In this document: positions 17,106 to 26,400 of the stretch, piece by piece
Numbering within the stretch: the stretch's first letter is position 1
How the letters are laid out: every line of letters begins with the position of its first letter
Assembly: GCA_965267425.1 (NCBI GenBank)
Contig: OZ253959.1
Location: 2,666,001 to 2,730,000, forward strand
Direction of reading: 5' to 3'
DNA length: 64,000 nucleotides
Origin: G965267425 sp965267425
GTDB lineage: Bacteria > Bacteroidota > Bacteroidia > Flavobacteriales_E > Vicingaceae
Program-made: the position numbers and the translations under genes
The notes under the pieces: generated by a model
Seen by the model: the letters and a program-made list of their open reading frames with translations, nothing else
Database searches by the model: none
What the model was told of the DNA's origin: nothing

Positions 17106-17408
17106 TTACCCCTTTTTTACTTTTTTCTTAACCTCTTCAACAAATGACTTTGAAGGCTTAAAAGCTGGAATAAAATGTTCCGGGATAATGATGGTTGTAT
17201 TTTTTGAAATGTTTCTACCTGTTTTCTCCGCTCTTTTTTTCGTTATAAAACTTCCAAAACCTCTCAGGTATACATTGTTTCCACTTTCAATGGAATCCCT
17301 TACCGTACTCATAAATTCCTCTACGGTGGCTTGAACAGAAACTTTTTCGATTCCTGTTTTTTCTGAAATTACAGCAACAATATCAGCCTTTGTCATTTTT
17401 TCTTTCAA
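17106..17408 (-). CDS. HU/IHF-family DNA-binding protein
   Basis: A 100-residue histone-like protein. MTKADIVAVISEKTG, VYLRGFGSFITKKRAEKTGRNI and IPAFKPSKSFVEEVKKKVK match the HU/IHF fold, with the DNA-wrapping arm between them (about residues 58-80). The arm has RNISKNTTIIIPEHFIPAFKPSK, giving Ile-Pro where HU typically has the intercalating proline. Such proteins bend DNA and organise the nucleoid. The ATG at 17408 adds MKEK before the usual start; the second ATG (MTKAD) is equally possible. The first gene of the minus-strand operon, with a TATCTTTG box upstream. Confidence 0.92.
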   Translation of the reverse strand: MKEKMTKADIVAVISEKTGIEKVSVQATVEEFMSTVRDSIESGNNVYLRGFGSFITKKRAEKTGRNISKNTTIIIPEHFIPAFKPSKSFVEEVKKKVKKG

Positions 17409-17438
17409 TTATTGAATGAATATTTAATTTTAGGGGTG

Positions 17439-17446
17439 CAAAGATA
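17439..17446 (-). promoter_or_regulatory. -7 promoter box of the HU operon
   Basis: On the minus strand TATCTTTG fits TAnnTTTG and lies 30 bases upstream of the HU-like gene start at 17408. No -33 TTTG is found at normal spacing. Confidence 0.45.
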
Positions 17447-17496
17447 GGACTATTTGTTGATAAACATCTCAGAACAATCAAATTAATTTCAAGATT

Positions 17497-18573
17497 TTGA
17501 CTCAAATTCAGCAATTTTCAAATTTATTACTGAATTGGTACTCAGACAATAAGAGAGATTTACCTTGGCGGGCCACCAAAATTCCCTATCGCATTTGGGT
17601 GTCAGAAATCATCCTGCAACAAACAAGAGTTGCCCAGGGAATAAATTACTATGAACGCTTTTTAAACGCCTTTCCCACCGTAAAAGATCTCTCCGAGGCC
17701 TCTGAAGATGAAGTGCTTAAGATATGGCAAGGGTTGGGGTATTATTCTCGTGCCAGAAATATGCACGTCACTGCTCAGTATATTTATCGAAACCTCAACG
17801 GCCAGTTTCCGGAATCTTATGACGAGCTGATCAAGTTAAAAGGAATAGGACCATACACTGCTGCCGCAATATCTTCCATTTGTTATAATGAAGCAAAGGC
17901 AGTTGTAGACGGAAACGTGATGCGCGTAATCGCACGGTATAAAGGAATAGAATTGGCCATCAATTCAACTGAAGGAATTCGAACTATCAATTCACTGGCC
18001 GATGAATTGTTGGTTAAAACCGATTCTGGGAATTACAATCAGGCGATAATGGAATTGGGAGCATTGATATGTACACCTAAAAATGTCCAATGTCAGCAAT
18101 GCCCTGTCCAAAAAAACTGTATTGCATATTCCACAGGTAACACGGCAAAAATTCCGTTGAAAATTAAAAAAGTGAAAATTCGTAACCGTTACATGGATTA
18201 CCTCTTCCTCAAAAAAAGTGACTCTATTTATTTGATTAAGAGGACCTCCCAGGACATTTGGCAAGGATTGTACGATCTTCCTTATTTGGAAAACAATTCA
18301 CCTATTTCAGTAAAGCAAATGATGGTTCAATTACAAACCAAATATCCAGAAATTACCATCAAACTTATGCGGTCCGAACCAGAATGGAATGTTCATATTT
18401 TAAGTCATCAGAGAATTCATGCCAGATATTGGCAACTTGAAGTCCATGAAAAGTACCAATTCAATTACCCAAATGCGGAACTTGTATCGCATGACATTCT
18501 TGAAAAATACCCCGTTTCTAAATTGACAGAACGTTTCTTAAATGAGCACTGTTTTCCTATATTTGTTGCATAA
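17497..18573 (+). CDS. mutY: A/G-specific adenine glycosylase
   Basis: Removes adenine mispaired with 8-oxoguanine. At 358 residues it has the full architecture: catalytic E37 in WVSEIILQQT, the helix-hairpin-helix LKGIGPYTAAAI, catalytic D138 in VVDGNVMRV and the 4Fe-4S cluster cysteines C192, C199, C202 and C208 (C-x6-C-x2-C-x5-C). These positions are the same as in E. coli MutY, which supports the TTG start at 17497. The C-terminal NUDIX-like domain (about 225-350) reads the 8-oxoG. It is followed by ssb, gldE and gldD, a conserved Bacteroidota order. Confidence 0.96.
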   Translation: MTQIQQFSNLLLNWYSDNKRDLPWRATKIPYRIWVSEIILQQTRVAQGINYYERFLNAFPTVKDLSEASEDEVLKIWQGLGYYSRARNMHVTAQYIYRNLNGQFPESYDELIKLKGIGPYTAAAISSICYNEAKAVVDGNVMRVIARYKGIELAINSTEGIRTINSLADELLVKTDSGNYNQAIMELGALICTPKNVQCQQCPVQKNCIAYSTGNTAKIPLKIKKVKIRNRYMDYLFLKKSDSIYLIKRTSQDIWQGLYDLPYLENNSPISVKQMMVQLQTKYPEITIKLMRSEPEWNVHILSHQRIHARYWQLEVHEKYQFNYPNAELVSHDILEKYPVSKLTERFLNEHCFPIFVA

Positions 18574-18586
18574 AACATTCAATCAT

Positions 18587-19054
18587 ATGTCAGGAGTAAA
18601 TCGGGTAATTTTAATAGGAAATCTGGGCAAGGATCCAGAGGTAAGATATCTTGAAGGCGGAACTGCAGTTGCTAATTTCACATTGGCTACGTCAGAAACG
18701 TATAAAGATCGTAATTCAGGTGAACGCAAAACACAAACTGAATGGCACAATATTGTGCTTTGGAGAGGATTAGCCGAAATTGCTGAAAAGTATCTTAAAA
18801 AAGGTAACCAGGTATTCATCGAAGGTAAATTACGCACAAGAAGTTGGGAAGATAAGGAAGGCAATACTCGATATACCACAGAGATAGTTGGAGACAATAT
18901 GACGATGTTGGGTAAAAGGGATGATGGAAATGCGGGCTCCAACGCCGGCGGCGGAGCTGGGACTGCGTCTGCACCTGCATCAACTACCTCAGCTAATACT
19001 GCTTCTCCCGCAGATACATCGGTGGAAGATGGAACGGACGATTTACCATTCTAA
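18587..19054 (+). CDS. ssb: Single-stranded DNA-binding protein
   Basis: A 155-residue SSB. The OB-fold domain MSGVNRVILIGNLGKDPEVRY to TTEIVGDNMTMLG covers residues 1-113. A Gly/Ala/Ser/Thr-rich linker follows and the chain ends DGTDDLPF, the acidic tip that recruits repair and replication partners. An upstream in-frame ATG at 18542 lies inside mutY and would add 15 unconserved residues; the ATG at 18587 gives the standard N-terminus. It starts 13 bases after the mutY stop, so the two are probably co-transcribed. Confidence 0.96.
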   Translation: MSGVNRVILIGNLGKDPEVRYLEGGTAVANFTLATSETYKDRNSGERKTQTEWHNIVLWRGLAEIAEKYLKKGNQVFIEGKLRTRSWEDKEGNTRYTTEIVGDNMTMLGKRDDGNAGSNAGGGAGTASAPASTTSANTASPADTSVEDGTDDLPF

Positions 19055-19089
19055 TGTATTGGTCCTTATGTTGAATCAAAAATTTTGTT

Positions 19090-20418
19090 TTGGACGATCC
19101 TGAACCGAGTTACTACCTTAGTTCCTTTTCAGATTTAATTCAATTTCAAGAATTTCAAATTGAAATCTTGCTCGGGCTTGTTGCTTGTCTGGTGTTAATC
19201 GTATGCTCCGCTCTGGTTTCCGGTGCTGAAGTTGCCTACTTTTCACTTAACCATTCGCAAATACATGCATTTCGAAAAAGTAAAGGCAATCGAGAAAAAT
19301 CGTTGACCAACCTGTTGGATCAACCTAATGAACTATTGGCAACTATATTGATATCAAATAATTTGATCAATATTGGCATCATCATTTTGTCTTCATTTAT
19401 CATTGATCAAACCATCGTATTTGGCAACATCGGATTGGAATTCGCTGTAAAAGTTGGCTTAGTCACTATAGTATTATTGATTTTGGGAGAAATAACACCC
19501 AAAGTTTATGCCACCAAAAAAAATGCAGATTTGGCTCTTTTCATGGTTTACCCTTTGGTATTCTTAAGATTTTCTCTTAAACCTTTGGCCGCATTGCTCA
19601 CCCGATCCATTTCCTTGTTGAGTGGTGATTTAAAACCAAAAGAACAAATGTTGTCCGGTGATGAACTTACTCATGCAGTTGATATCACCATTGAAGAAGA
19701 AGATGAACACAGAATTCTCTCCGGTATTGTACAATTCGGAAATACTGATGTAAAACAAATTATGTGTCCAAGAATGGATATGACTGCCATAGAATACAAC
19801 TTAACTTATCAAGAGGTACTAAAATTTGTATCTGAATCTGGATTTTCCAGAATTCCTGTCTACAGAGATACAGCAGACCAAATTGAAGGTGTTATTTATG
19901 TCAAAGATTTTTTGCCTCATTTGAAATCGGGTGAAGAACCCAATTGGCACAACTTGATCCGAAAGGCGCAGTTTGTTCCTGAAACCAAAAAGATTGATGA
20001 TCTCTTACGGGAATTTCAACAAAACAAAGCACATCTGGCTGTGGTTGTAGACGAATATGGAGGAACTTCGGGAATCGTTACCCTGGAAGATATTTTGGAA
20101 GAAATTGTTGGAGACATCAATGATGAATTTGATGAAACCATTGAAAACTTTAAAAAAGAATCCGATGGCACCATGGTGGTGGATGGTAAAATGCCATTGG
20201 TAGATTTTTATAAAATACTAGATACCAATGGAGAACAATTTGAAGAAGTAAAAGGTGAGTCCGATACAGTAGCGGGATTTGTGATAGAATTGGCTGGAAA
20301 AATTCCAAAGAAGTACGAAAAAATACGTTTTAATAATTTCCTATTTACGATTGACGCGGCAAATATAAAGCGTGTAAAAAGTGTGCGGGTAAAGGAGCTG
20401 GAGGAAACAGATGAATAG
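19090..20418 (+). CDS. gldE: Gliding motility-associated protein GldE
   Basis: A 442-residue integral membrane protein with a CNNM (DUF21) domain of three or four spans (about 25-190), a pair of CBS domains (about 205-335: ARMDMTAIEYNLTY region and VVVDEYGGTSGIVTLEDILEEIVGDI) and a C-terminal CorC_HlyC domain (about 350-435). In Flavobacterium, GldE works with GldD in gliding and type IX secretion; the wider family includes Mg/Co efflux proteins. The start is TTG at 19090; the ATG at 19054 in the same frame reads into a stop after six codons, and no better start exists. Its end overlaps the gldD start by 8 bases. Confidence 0.9.
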   Translation: MDDPEPSYYLSSFSDLIQFQEFQIEILLGLVACLVLIVCSALVSGAEVAYFSLNHSQIHAFRKSKGNREKSLTNLLDQPNELLATILISNNLINIGIIILSSFIIDQTIVFGNIGLEFAVKVGLVTIVLLILGEITPKVYATKKNADLALFMVYPLVFLRFSLKPLAALLTRSISLLSGDLKPKEQMLSGDELTHAVDITIEEEDEHRILSGIVQFGNTDVKQIMCPRMDMTAIEYNLTYQEVLKFVSESGFSRIPVYRDTADQIEGVIYVKDFLPHLKSGEEPNWHNLIRKAQFVPETKKIDDLLREFQQNKAHLAVVVDEYGGTSGIVTLEDILEEIVGDINDEFDETIENFKKESDGTMVVDGKMPLVDFYKILDTNGEQFEEVKGESDTVAGFVIELAGKIPKKYEKIRFNNFLFTIDAANIKRVKSVRVKELEETDE

Positions 20419-20986
20419 ATTTCGTGAATTACTCATCATGATATCAATCATCATTTTGATGGTTGGTTGCAGCGAAGACGGCTTTACACCTAAACCGAGA
20501 GGATACTTAAGGTTTGAATTTCCGGAGCATCAGTATAACAAATCTACCCTCGATTGCCCTTTTGAATTTGACTACCCCATATACGCTAACGTTGTACCAA
20601 GAGTTGATCAATTGGAACCTTGTTGGTTTAATGTGCAGTTTCCGCAATTCAAAGCTAAGCTGCATTTTAGCTATAAACCCGTTTCAAATAATTTGAATCA
20701 GCTAATTGAAGATAGTCGTTCCTTTGTGTACAAGCATGCCATTAAAGCCAGCAATATTGATCGCAGAGATTTTCAGGTGGAAAATGAAAATGTGTATGCC
20801 ACCTATTATAAAATTGATGGAAATGCTGCATCAGCTATTCAGTTTACATTGACAGACAGTTCAAATCATTTTTTGAGGGGCGCCTTGTACTTCGAAGCTC
20901 AACCCAATGAAGATTCACTTAGCCCAGCACTGACACATCTGGAAGTTGATATCAACAGATTGATTCAATCGTTAAGATGGAAATAA
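20411..20986 (+). CDS. gldD: Gliding motility lipoprotein GldD
   Basis: A 191-residue lipoprotein. The lipobox cysteine is C20 in LMVGCSED. The mature part begins FTPKPRGYLRFEFPEHQY, the family signature of GldD. It is required for gliding and type IX secretion in Flavobacterium johnsoniae and is encoded next to gldE there too. Overlap of 8 bases with gldE indicates coupled translation. It is convergent with ctaA, with only one base between the stop codons. The main secretion motor and channel genes are not in this window. Confidence 0.92.
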   Translation: MNRFRELLIMISIIILMVGCSEDGFTPKPRGYLRFEFPEHQYNKSTLDCPFEFDYPIYANVVPRVDQLEPCWFNVQFPQFKAKLHFSYKPVSNNLNQLIEDSRSFVYKHAIKASNIDRRDFQVENENVYATYYKIDGNAASAIQFTLTDSSNHFLRGALYFEAQPNEDSLSPALTHLEVDINRLIQSLRWK

Positions 20987-20987
20987 A

Positions 20988-22013
20988 TCATTTGGAGTAA
21001 AGAAACAAGGTATAAACGGTAGCTGCAAAAAGCAGCAATGCTCCAAACTGATGCAATGCTGCCATTGCGATTGGAACCTGAAACAACAGGGTTAGAACCC
21101 CTAGTGTGAATTGAACAATCACCGCTATTCCAAGGATTACTGCAGCTCTCTTTCGCAGTATATTTACGTTGTTCACAAAACTTTTGAAAATTACCACAGC
21201 AACCAGAATGGTAATTATTACCGCCAGGTATCTATGAATAAATTGAACACCAGCTATGCTTTCCGTTAAATTTTGATACCATGGCGAAAGTGCTGTCACT
21301 CCTTCAGCAACCCACCTATCTCCCATCTTTGGAAAAGTATTGTAAAACAGACCTGCATTCAAGCCGGCTACAAACGCACCATAAACAACCTGAAGCAAGG
21401 TTAGAAAAATCAATATGCGCAAAAGACGCTTTACAAGTTTGAAACGTATTCCAATGAATGTATTGGCATAAGCCTGTGTCAAGGCCAACCAAAATGTATA
21501 ACCAAAGGTGATAAATGCCATGAACAAATGAAGGGCCAGCATGTAATGACTTACATCTGGTCGAGTATTTAATCCGGATTTCACCATTAACCAACCTATG
21601 ACTCCTAGACTTCCGCCCAATCCTAGCAGCACCAGTAACCGTCTGAATAACAATGGCTCTAATCTACCCTTTATCCAAAAAAACAAAAATGGAACAATGA
21701 ATACTAGGCCTATGACTCTACCAAGTAATCGATGAATGTATTCCCACCAAAAGATTTGCTTGTAATCTTGTAATGTAAAATCGAAATTTTTGATTTGAAA
21801 TTCGGGGTACGCTTTGTACTTCTCAAATTCGTCTGCCCATTCAGCCTCATTCATAGGCGGAAGCACTCTACTAACTGGTTTCCAATCCACCATGGAAAGT
21901 CCAGATTCTGTTAGCCTGGTAATTCCACCAACAACCAACATCACACTTATTAAAACACACCCGGATATCAACCAATTGACTATATCCGCATTTAATCGCT
22001 TCGATCCAGTCAA
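20988..22013 (-). CDS. ctaA: Heme A synthase (COX15/CtaA family)
   Basis: A 341-residue membrane protein with eight predicted spans. It oxidises the C8 methyl of heme O to the formyl group of heme A for cytochrome oxidase. The start VNWLISGCVLISVMLVVGGITRLTESGLSMVDWKPVSRVLPPM is the family's first helix and loop, with the conserved GGxTRLTxSGLS. Histidines for heme binding are seen in WEYIHRLLGRVIGL, HYMLALHLFMAF, VQFIHRYLAVI and MAALHQFGALL, the four expected positions. The upstream neighbour on this strand is a metal-binding lipoprotein 19 bases away, which suggests a shared role in oxidase assembly. Confidence 0.94.
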   Translation of the reverse strand: MTGSKRLNADIVNWLISGCVLISVMLVVGGITRLTESGLSMVDWKPVSRVLPPMNEAEWADEFEKYKAYPEFQIKNFDFTLQDYKQIFWWEYIHRLLGRVIGLVFIVPFLFFWIKGRLEPLLFRRLLVLLGLGGSLGVIGWLMVKSGLNTRPDVSHYMLALHLFMAFITFGYTFWLALTQAYANTFIGIRFKLVKRLLRILIFLTLLQVVYGAFVAGLNAGLFYNTFPKMGDRWVAEGVTALSPWYQNLTESIAGVQFIHRYLAVIITILVAVVIFKSFVNNVNILRKRAAVILGIAVIVQFTLGVLTLLFQVPIAMAALHQFGALLLFAATVYTLFLYSK

Positions 22014-22032
22014 CTACTACTATTTATCAAGT

Positions 22033-22488
22033 TTAAATTCTCCTCAAGAAATATGTGATCAATTCAGGAAGTCTGAATGATTGACCTGGAGAAAATACAT
22101 TTGAATTATTTCCTTGAATTTTAGCATCTTCTACAGCCTCATCTTCATTGGAATTCTCAATTTCTGAAACTTCATAACTTCCTTCATTCATGTCAGAAAT
22201 AAATGAAATTATTTCCTTTCTGGAAATTGTTTCATCGTCGAAATATACCTTAGCTTTACCTTCTTCAAATTCCACGAAACAGCCGCCTACACCAGCCATT
22301 TCCGAAACTTTCTTTTCAATGGTCTTGGCACATCCAAACTCACATTTCATTCCACTCACTTTTAAATCTAGACTGGCCATGCTGGTGAAATCTTGATCCG
22401 AAGCACTTTCTTTAACATCCGCTTGATTTCCACAAGACATTACCAATGCTACCAAGCAAATCATGACAAAATTTAAGGCACTTTTCAT
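22033..22488 (-). CDS. Lipoprotein with heavy-metal-associated domain
   Basis: A 151-residue protein with lipobox cysteine C19 (LVMSCGN). Residues 40-107 form a heavy-metal-associated (HMA) domain: LDLKVSGMKCEFGCAKTIEKKVSEM then GVGGCFVEFEEGKAKVYFDDE. The metal motif is spaced Cys-x3-Cys (CEFGC) instead of the usual Cys-x2-Cys. A C-terminal tail after residue 108 is acidic and of low complexity. Being anchored outside the cytoplasm, it may bind copper for the oxidase made with ctaA downstream; this is inference from the neighbour. A TACTTTTG box on the minus strand (22516-22509) lies 20 bases upstream. Confidence 0.8.
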   Translation of the reverse strand: MKSALNFVMICLVALVMSCGNQADVKESASDQDFTSMASLDLKVSGMKCEFGCAKTIEKKVSEMAGVGGCFVEFEEGKAKVYFDDETISRKEIISFISDMNEGSYEVSEIENSNEDEAVEDAKIQGNNSNVFSPGQSFRLPELITYFLRRI

Positions 22489-22538
22489 AACGAGAAATTT
22501 TATTCACTCAAAAGTACGAACTTTTTTAATCCAAGTCT

Positions 22539-23459
22539 TTGATTATCCTAAATTTGACACCTTTAAAAAAAGACTTGCAATTTAATTCCAACATAAAGCA
22601 CTGGTTAACCATTTTTTTCCTGGCATTCATCTGGGGAAGTTCGTTTATTCTGATAAAGCGAAGTTTGATTACATTTTCCGGTGTTGAAGTTGGTGCCTTA
22701 CGAATGTTGATTGCCAGCATTGTCTTAATGCCATTTGCGTTTCGAAAAATCAAAAAAATTGATAAAAAGCATTGGAAATTTCTGGCCATCGTGGGACTGG
22801 TTGGAAACGGGATTCCGGCTTTTTTATTCGCACTTGCTCAAACCCGATTGACTTCTTCGCTGGCAGGAATGATCAACTCCCTGGTACCTATATTCACCTT
22901 GATTCTTGGATATGTTGTTTTTGGATACCGTTTCGATAAATATAAAATCGGAGGGGTTTTATTGGGATTGGCAGGAGCCTCCAGCTTAATTTACACGAGT
23001 GAAGCAGAAGGTGGAAATGATTTGTTTTATGCTTTACTCGTAGTCTTTGCCACAGTATGTTACGCCACAAGTGTAAACGTCATTAAAAAATACCTGGGAG
23101 AGCTTAATTCTATTCTCATTACTGCAGCAAGCTTATTGTTAATTGGTCCCCTCTGTGGAATTTATTTCTTTTTAACAGCGCCAGTTGCTGAACTCTTTAC
23201 GCTGGAAAAAACCAACTTGATTTCTATTGGAGCATTGGTAATACTATCCGTATTTGGAACTGCGCTGGCAATTGTGGTGTTTAATATGCTGATCAAACGA
23301 GTTTCTGCATTGTTTGCAACTACTGTAACTTATTTGATACCTGTTGTTGCTATATTCTGGGGGCTATGGGATGGAGAGACCTTGGGGATTTTGCACATTA
23401 TAGGAATGAGCTGCATTTTCACTGGTATCTATCTGATCAACAAGCAAGTTAAATCTTGA
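22539..23459 (+). CDS. DMT/EamA-family transporter
   Basis: A 306-residue inner-membrane protein with ten predicted spans in two EamA repeats (FIWGSSFILIKRSL opens the first, FATVCYATSVNVIKKYLG the second). Members export or import metabolites, amino acids or nucleotide sugars; the substrate is unknown. The start is uncertain. The first possible codon is TTG at 22539, and TTG at 22575 is another. TAAATTTG at 22549-22556 fits a -7 promoter box and lies inside the longer reading, which favours the shorter one. The end overlaps the convergent sensor gene by 11 bases. Confidence 0.85.
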   Translation: MIILNLTPLKKDLQFNSNIKHWLTIFFLAFIWGSSFILIKRSLITFSGVEVGALRMLIASIVLMPFAFRKIKKIDKKHWKFLAIVGLVGNGIPAFLFALAQTRLTSSLAGMINSLVPIFTLILGYVVFGYRFDKYKIGGVLLGLAGASSLIYTSEAEGGNDLFYALLVVFATVCYATSVNVIKKYLGELNSILITAASLLLIGPLCGIYFFLTAPVAELFTLEKTNLISIGALVILSVFGTALAIVVFNMLIKRVSALFATTVTYLIPVVAIFWGLWDGETLGILHIIGMSCIFTGIYLINKQVKS

Positions 23460-26400
23460 CTCCAAATACGATTACATCATCGATTTGATCTTCATCACCT
23501 TTCCACTTCTCAAATTCTTTTCTAATCAATTCATGTTGCTCAGCCATCGGCTTATGATGAATGGAAATTAGGAATTTTTTAAACCTGATGTAGTTGTATT
23601 TCTTCCCGTGAGGACCTCCAAATTGATCTGCAAAACCATCTGAGAACAAATAAATGCAATCATCCTTCTGCAATTTAACTTCGTTATGCTTGAATTTCTC
23701 ACGGTATTCATAATATCCCACCGGCTGCTTATCTGCCTTTATCTCCATTAAATCTTCAGAAAACGGACGTCCGCTGCCATTCAATCCAATATCCATGTGT
23801 GCGATATTATCACGCACCAAATAGGCAGAGTTATGTGCTCCAGCGAATTCAAGTTTCATATTTTCATAATCAATGGCACAAAGGGAAATGTCCATTCCAT
23901 CCTGAACTTCTTCATTTCCTCTGCTCAAAGTATCCACCACCACTTCATTTAATTTTTCCAAAATCATGGCAGGTTGCGTCAAGCCAAACTCATTCACCGC
24001 ACGATTTAACCCACTGTTGCCAACAACACTTACAAATGCTCCAGGAACGCCATGTCCTGTACAATCAACTGCTGCAAAAAGTGTTTTATTCATACCGCTG
24101 GCTCCATTCACTTTTTCTACCCAATAAAAATCACCACTCACAATGTCTTTCGGTTGATAATAAATAAAACTATCCTTCAGGTATTCATTGATGATTTTTT
24201 CTTCAGGTAAAATTGCCAATTGCAACCTTCGCGCATAATTGATACTCGAAAGAATGTCAGCATTTTTCATTTCCAACAGTTTTCGCTGAGATTCCACTTC
24301 GTTTTTCTGTTTGACAATCTCTTCTTTTTGAGCCACCACTTCAGAAGTCTTTTCCTTAATGATATCTTTCAATCTCCTTGTGTACAAGACAACTACCATC
24401 CAAACAAACAATCCACCAACAACGGCATAACCTAAATAAGCCCAAATGGTTCTGTACCAGGGAGATAAAATGGTAAATGAATAAGGTGAAGAAATGCTCT
24501 CTTCATTGTAAGCGTTTTTGCTCTTTACCACGAAACTGTATGTTCCTTCTTTCAAATTTGTAAACACTGCTTTTCTCTCGTTGGTCCAAGGAGACCAAGT
24601 ATCGTTGAATCCAACTAATTTGTATTGATAAATGTTTTGTTCGGATTTGTAATAATAAGTAGAAGCAAATTCAAAGGTCAAAGCATTATAGCTATAAGGT
24701 ATGTCTATCTTACTGCTGGACTGCATCATTTGAATGGCATCCAATGAATCATTGGCAAAAGCTCCAGCAAACAATAACGAATCGTCGTTCAGAGTGATTC
24801 TTCTAATCACAACAGGGTATTGAGTGGAATCAAATCTATTTTGAGATGGGTCAATGTGATACAATCCATCCGGACCTCCCAACCAAATCTTGTTTGCCTT
24901 TTCATCAAAGTGAACAGCATGAACAATTTCATGTGCAACAGGCAGCAATGGCTTCCTAACAAATTCTCCGTTTTCCGAATCAATAAATCCATATGAATAT
25001 TGATTATCCTTATAAGCTATTATCCAAAGATTACCGTTCCAATCTTCTTTCATGCGATGTACAATTCGGATTTCATTTGGTGAAAATCTTTCCGATTTTT
25101 TGAATTTATCCTCATTGCCATCGTATTCAAAAATGCCTTCTGAGGTTCCAAACAGAACTTTGCTTTTGGCATTGGCTACAAACACATCTCCCTCTGGTAA
25201 TCCATAAGTGGTATCGTACCTTTTTACATCTCTATGATCCAGATTACTTTCTGCGCTGTGTGAAATTTCTAATTTTAAGACCCCAGACTTTAAGGTACCA
25301 AGCCAAAGTTGATTTTTTCTCAATTCCACAATGCTAAATACGGACTCGTTAACACCCTTAATTTCTTCTTGAATGATCCACTTTCCGTTTACCCACTCTA
25401 TGGCTTGTAATCCATTATCTAATCCCACGAAAATTTTATTGGGATGCACAAGCGATTGATGCATGGACCATGGAAAACAACTGTAAATGAGTTTGACACC
25501 ACCCTTTTCAGAATATTCATACAAACCATTGTTTTCTGCAATTAACAGTTTGTTTTGTCCACTGATACGAACCGATAACAACCGCCAGCATTCTTCGTCA
25601 ATTCCTTGCAGTTTTTCAAACATTCCCTGCTTTCCTGAACTTTTCCAGTAATACACTCCAGTATGGGTAGCAACAAACAATTTGTCTTCGAATGTTTCAA
25701 TATCCTCTATGGTTTCTTTCAGATTTACTTGTTTTCCAAATTTGGCTAAACCGTTTCGGAAAGAGACCTTGGAAATACCATTGGACAATGCCAACCAAAT
25801 GTTTCCTTGCTGATCTAAAAATTGAGCATTGATCACTTCATCTTGCAACCCAGCTTTAAAATTGACTTCCTGAATCAAGTCTCCGGAAGAATCAGTTAGA
25901 ATTAATCCATGCCCCCATGTCCCAATGGCCAATAAATGACCGGGTAACAAATTCCCATTGTATGGTTGCAAATTTCCAACTGAAACATTGAGTTTAATTT
26001 TTACTTCATCAATTAAATTTGATTTGGTGCGTCTGTAGAAGGAAAAAATTCCACTTTCACCAGTCAATACCAACATTTGATCTTTTTCATAAGGCACGAT
26101 ATCATAAATCCTTTTATTTCGGAAATGACCCACATGAGGTAAAGATTTAATGCTGTCGTTATCTAAAATGCAAAGACCAATTCCCAGCTGATTGATGTAA
26201 TATTCGCCTTCCACTAAATACGCCGATTGAAACGCCGATTCAGATTCCCAAACTTTCAATCGATGTCCATCATAATGAAATAATTTTTGATTCGTCATGA
26301 AATAAACACCATCAGAAGCAGCATGGGTTTTCCACACATCACCTAGATTCTTGCGCGAAATATTGAATTCATCAACCAATGATTTATAGTTAAGAACACC

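Noticed and set aside
16888..17334. 148-residue plus-strand frame
   Set aside because: It crosses the TPR and HU-like genes on the opposite strand, both of which are well supported.
18583..18942. 119-residue minus-strand frame
   Set aside because: It is antisense to ssb, which has a complete OB fold and C-terminal tip.
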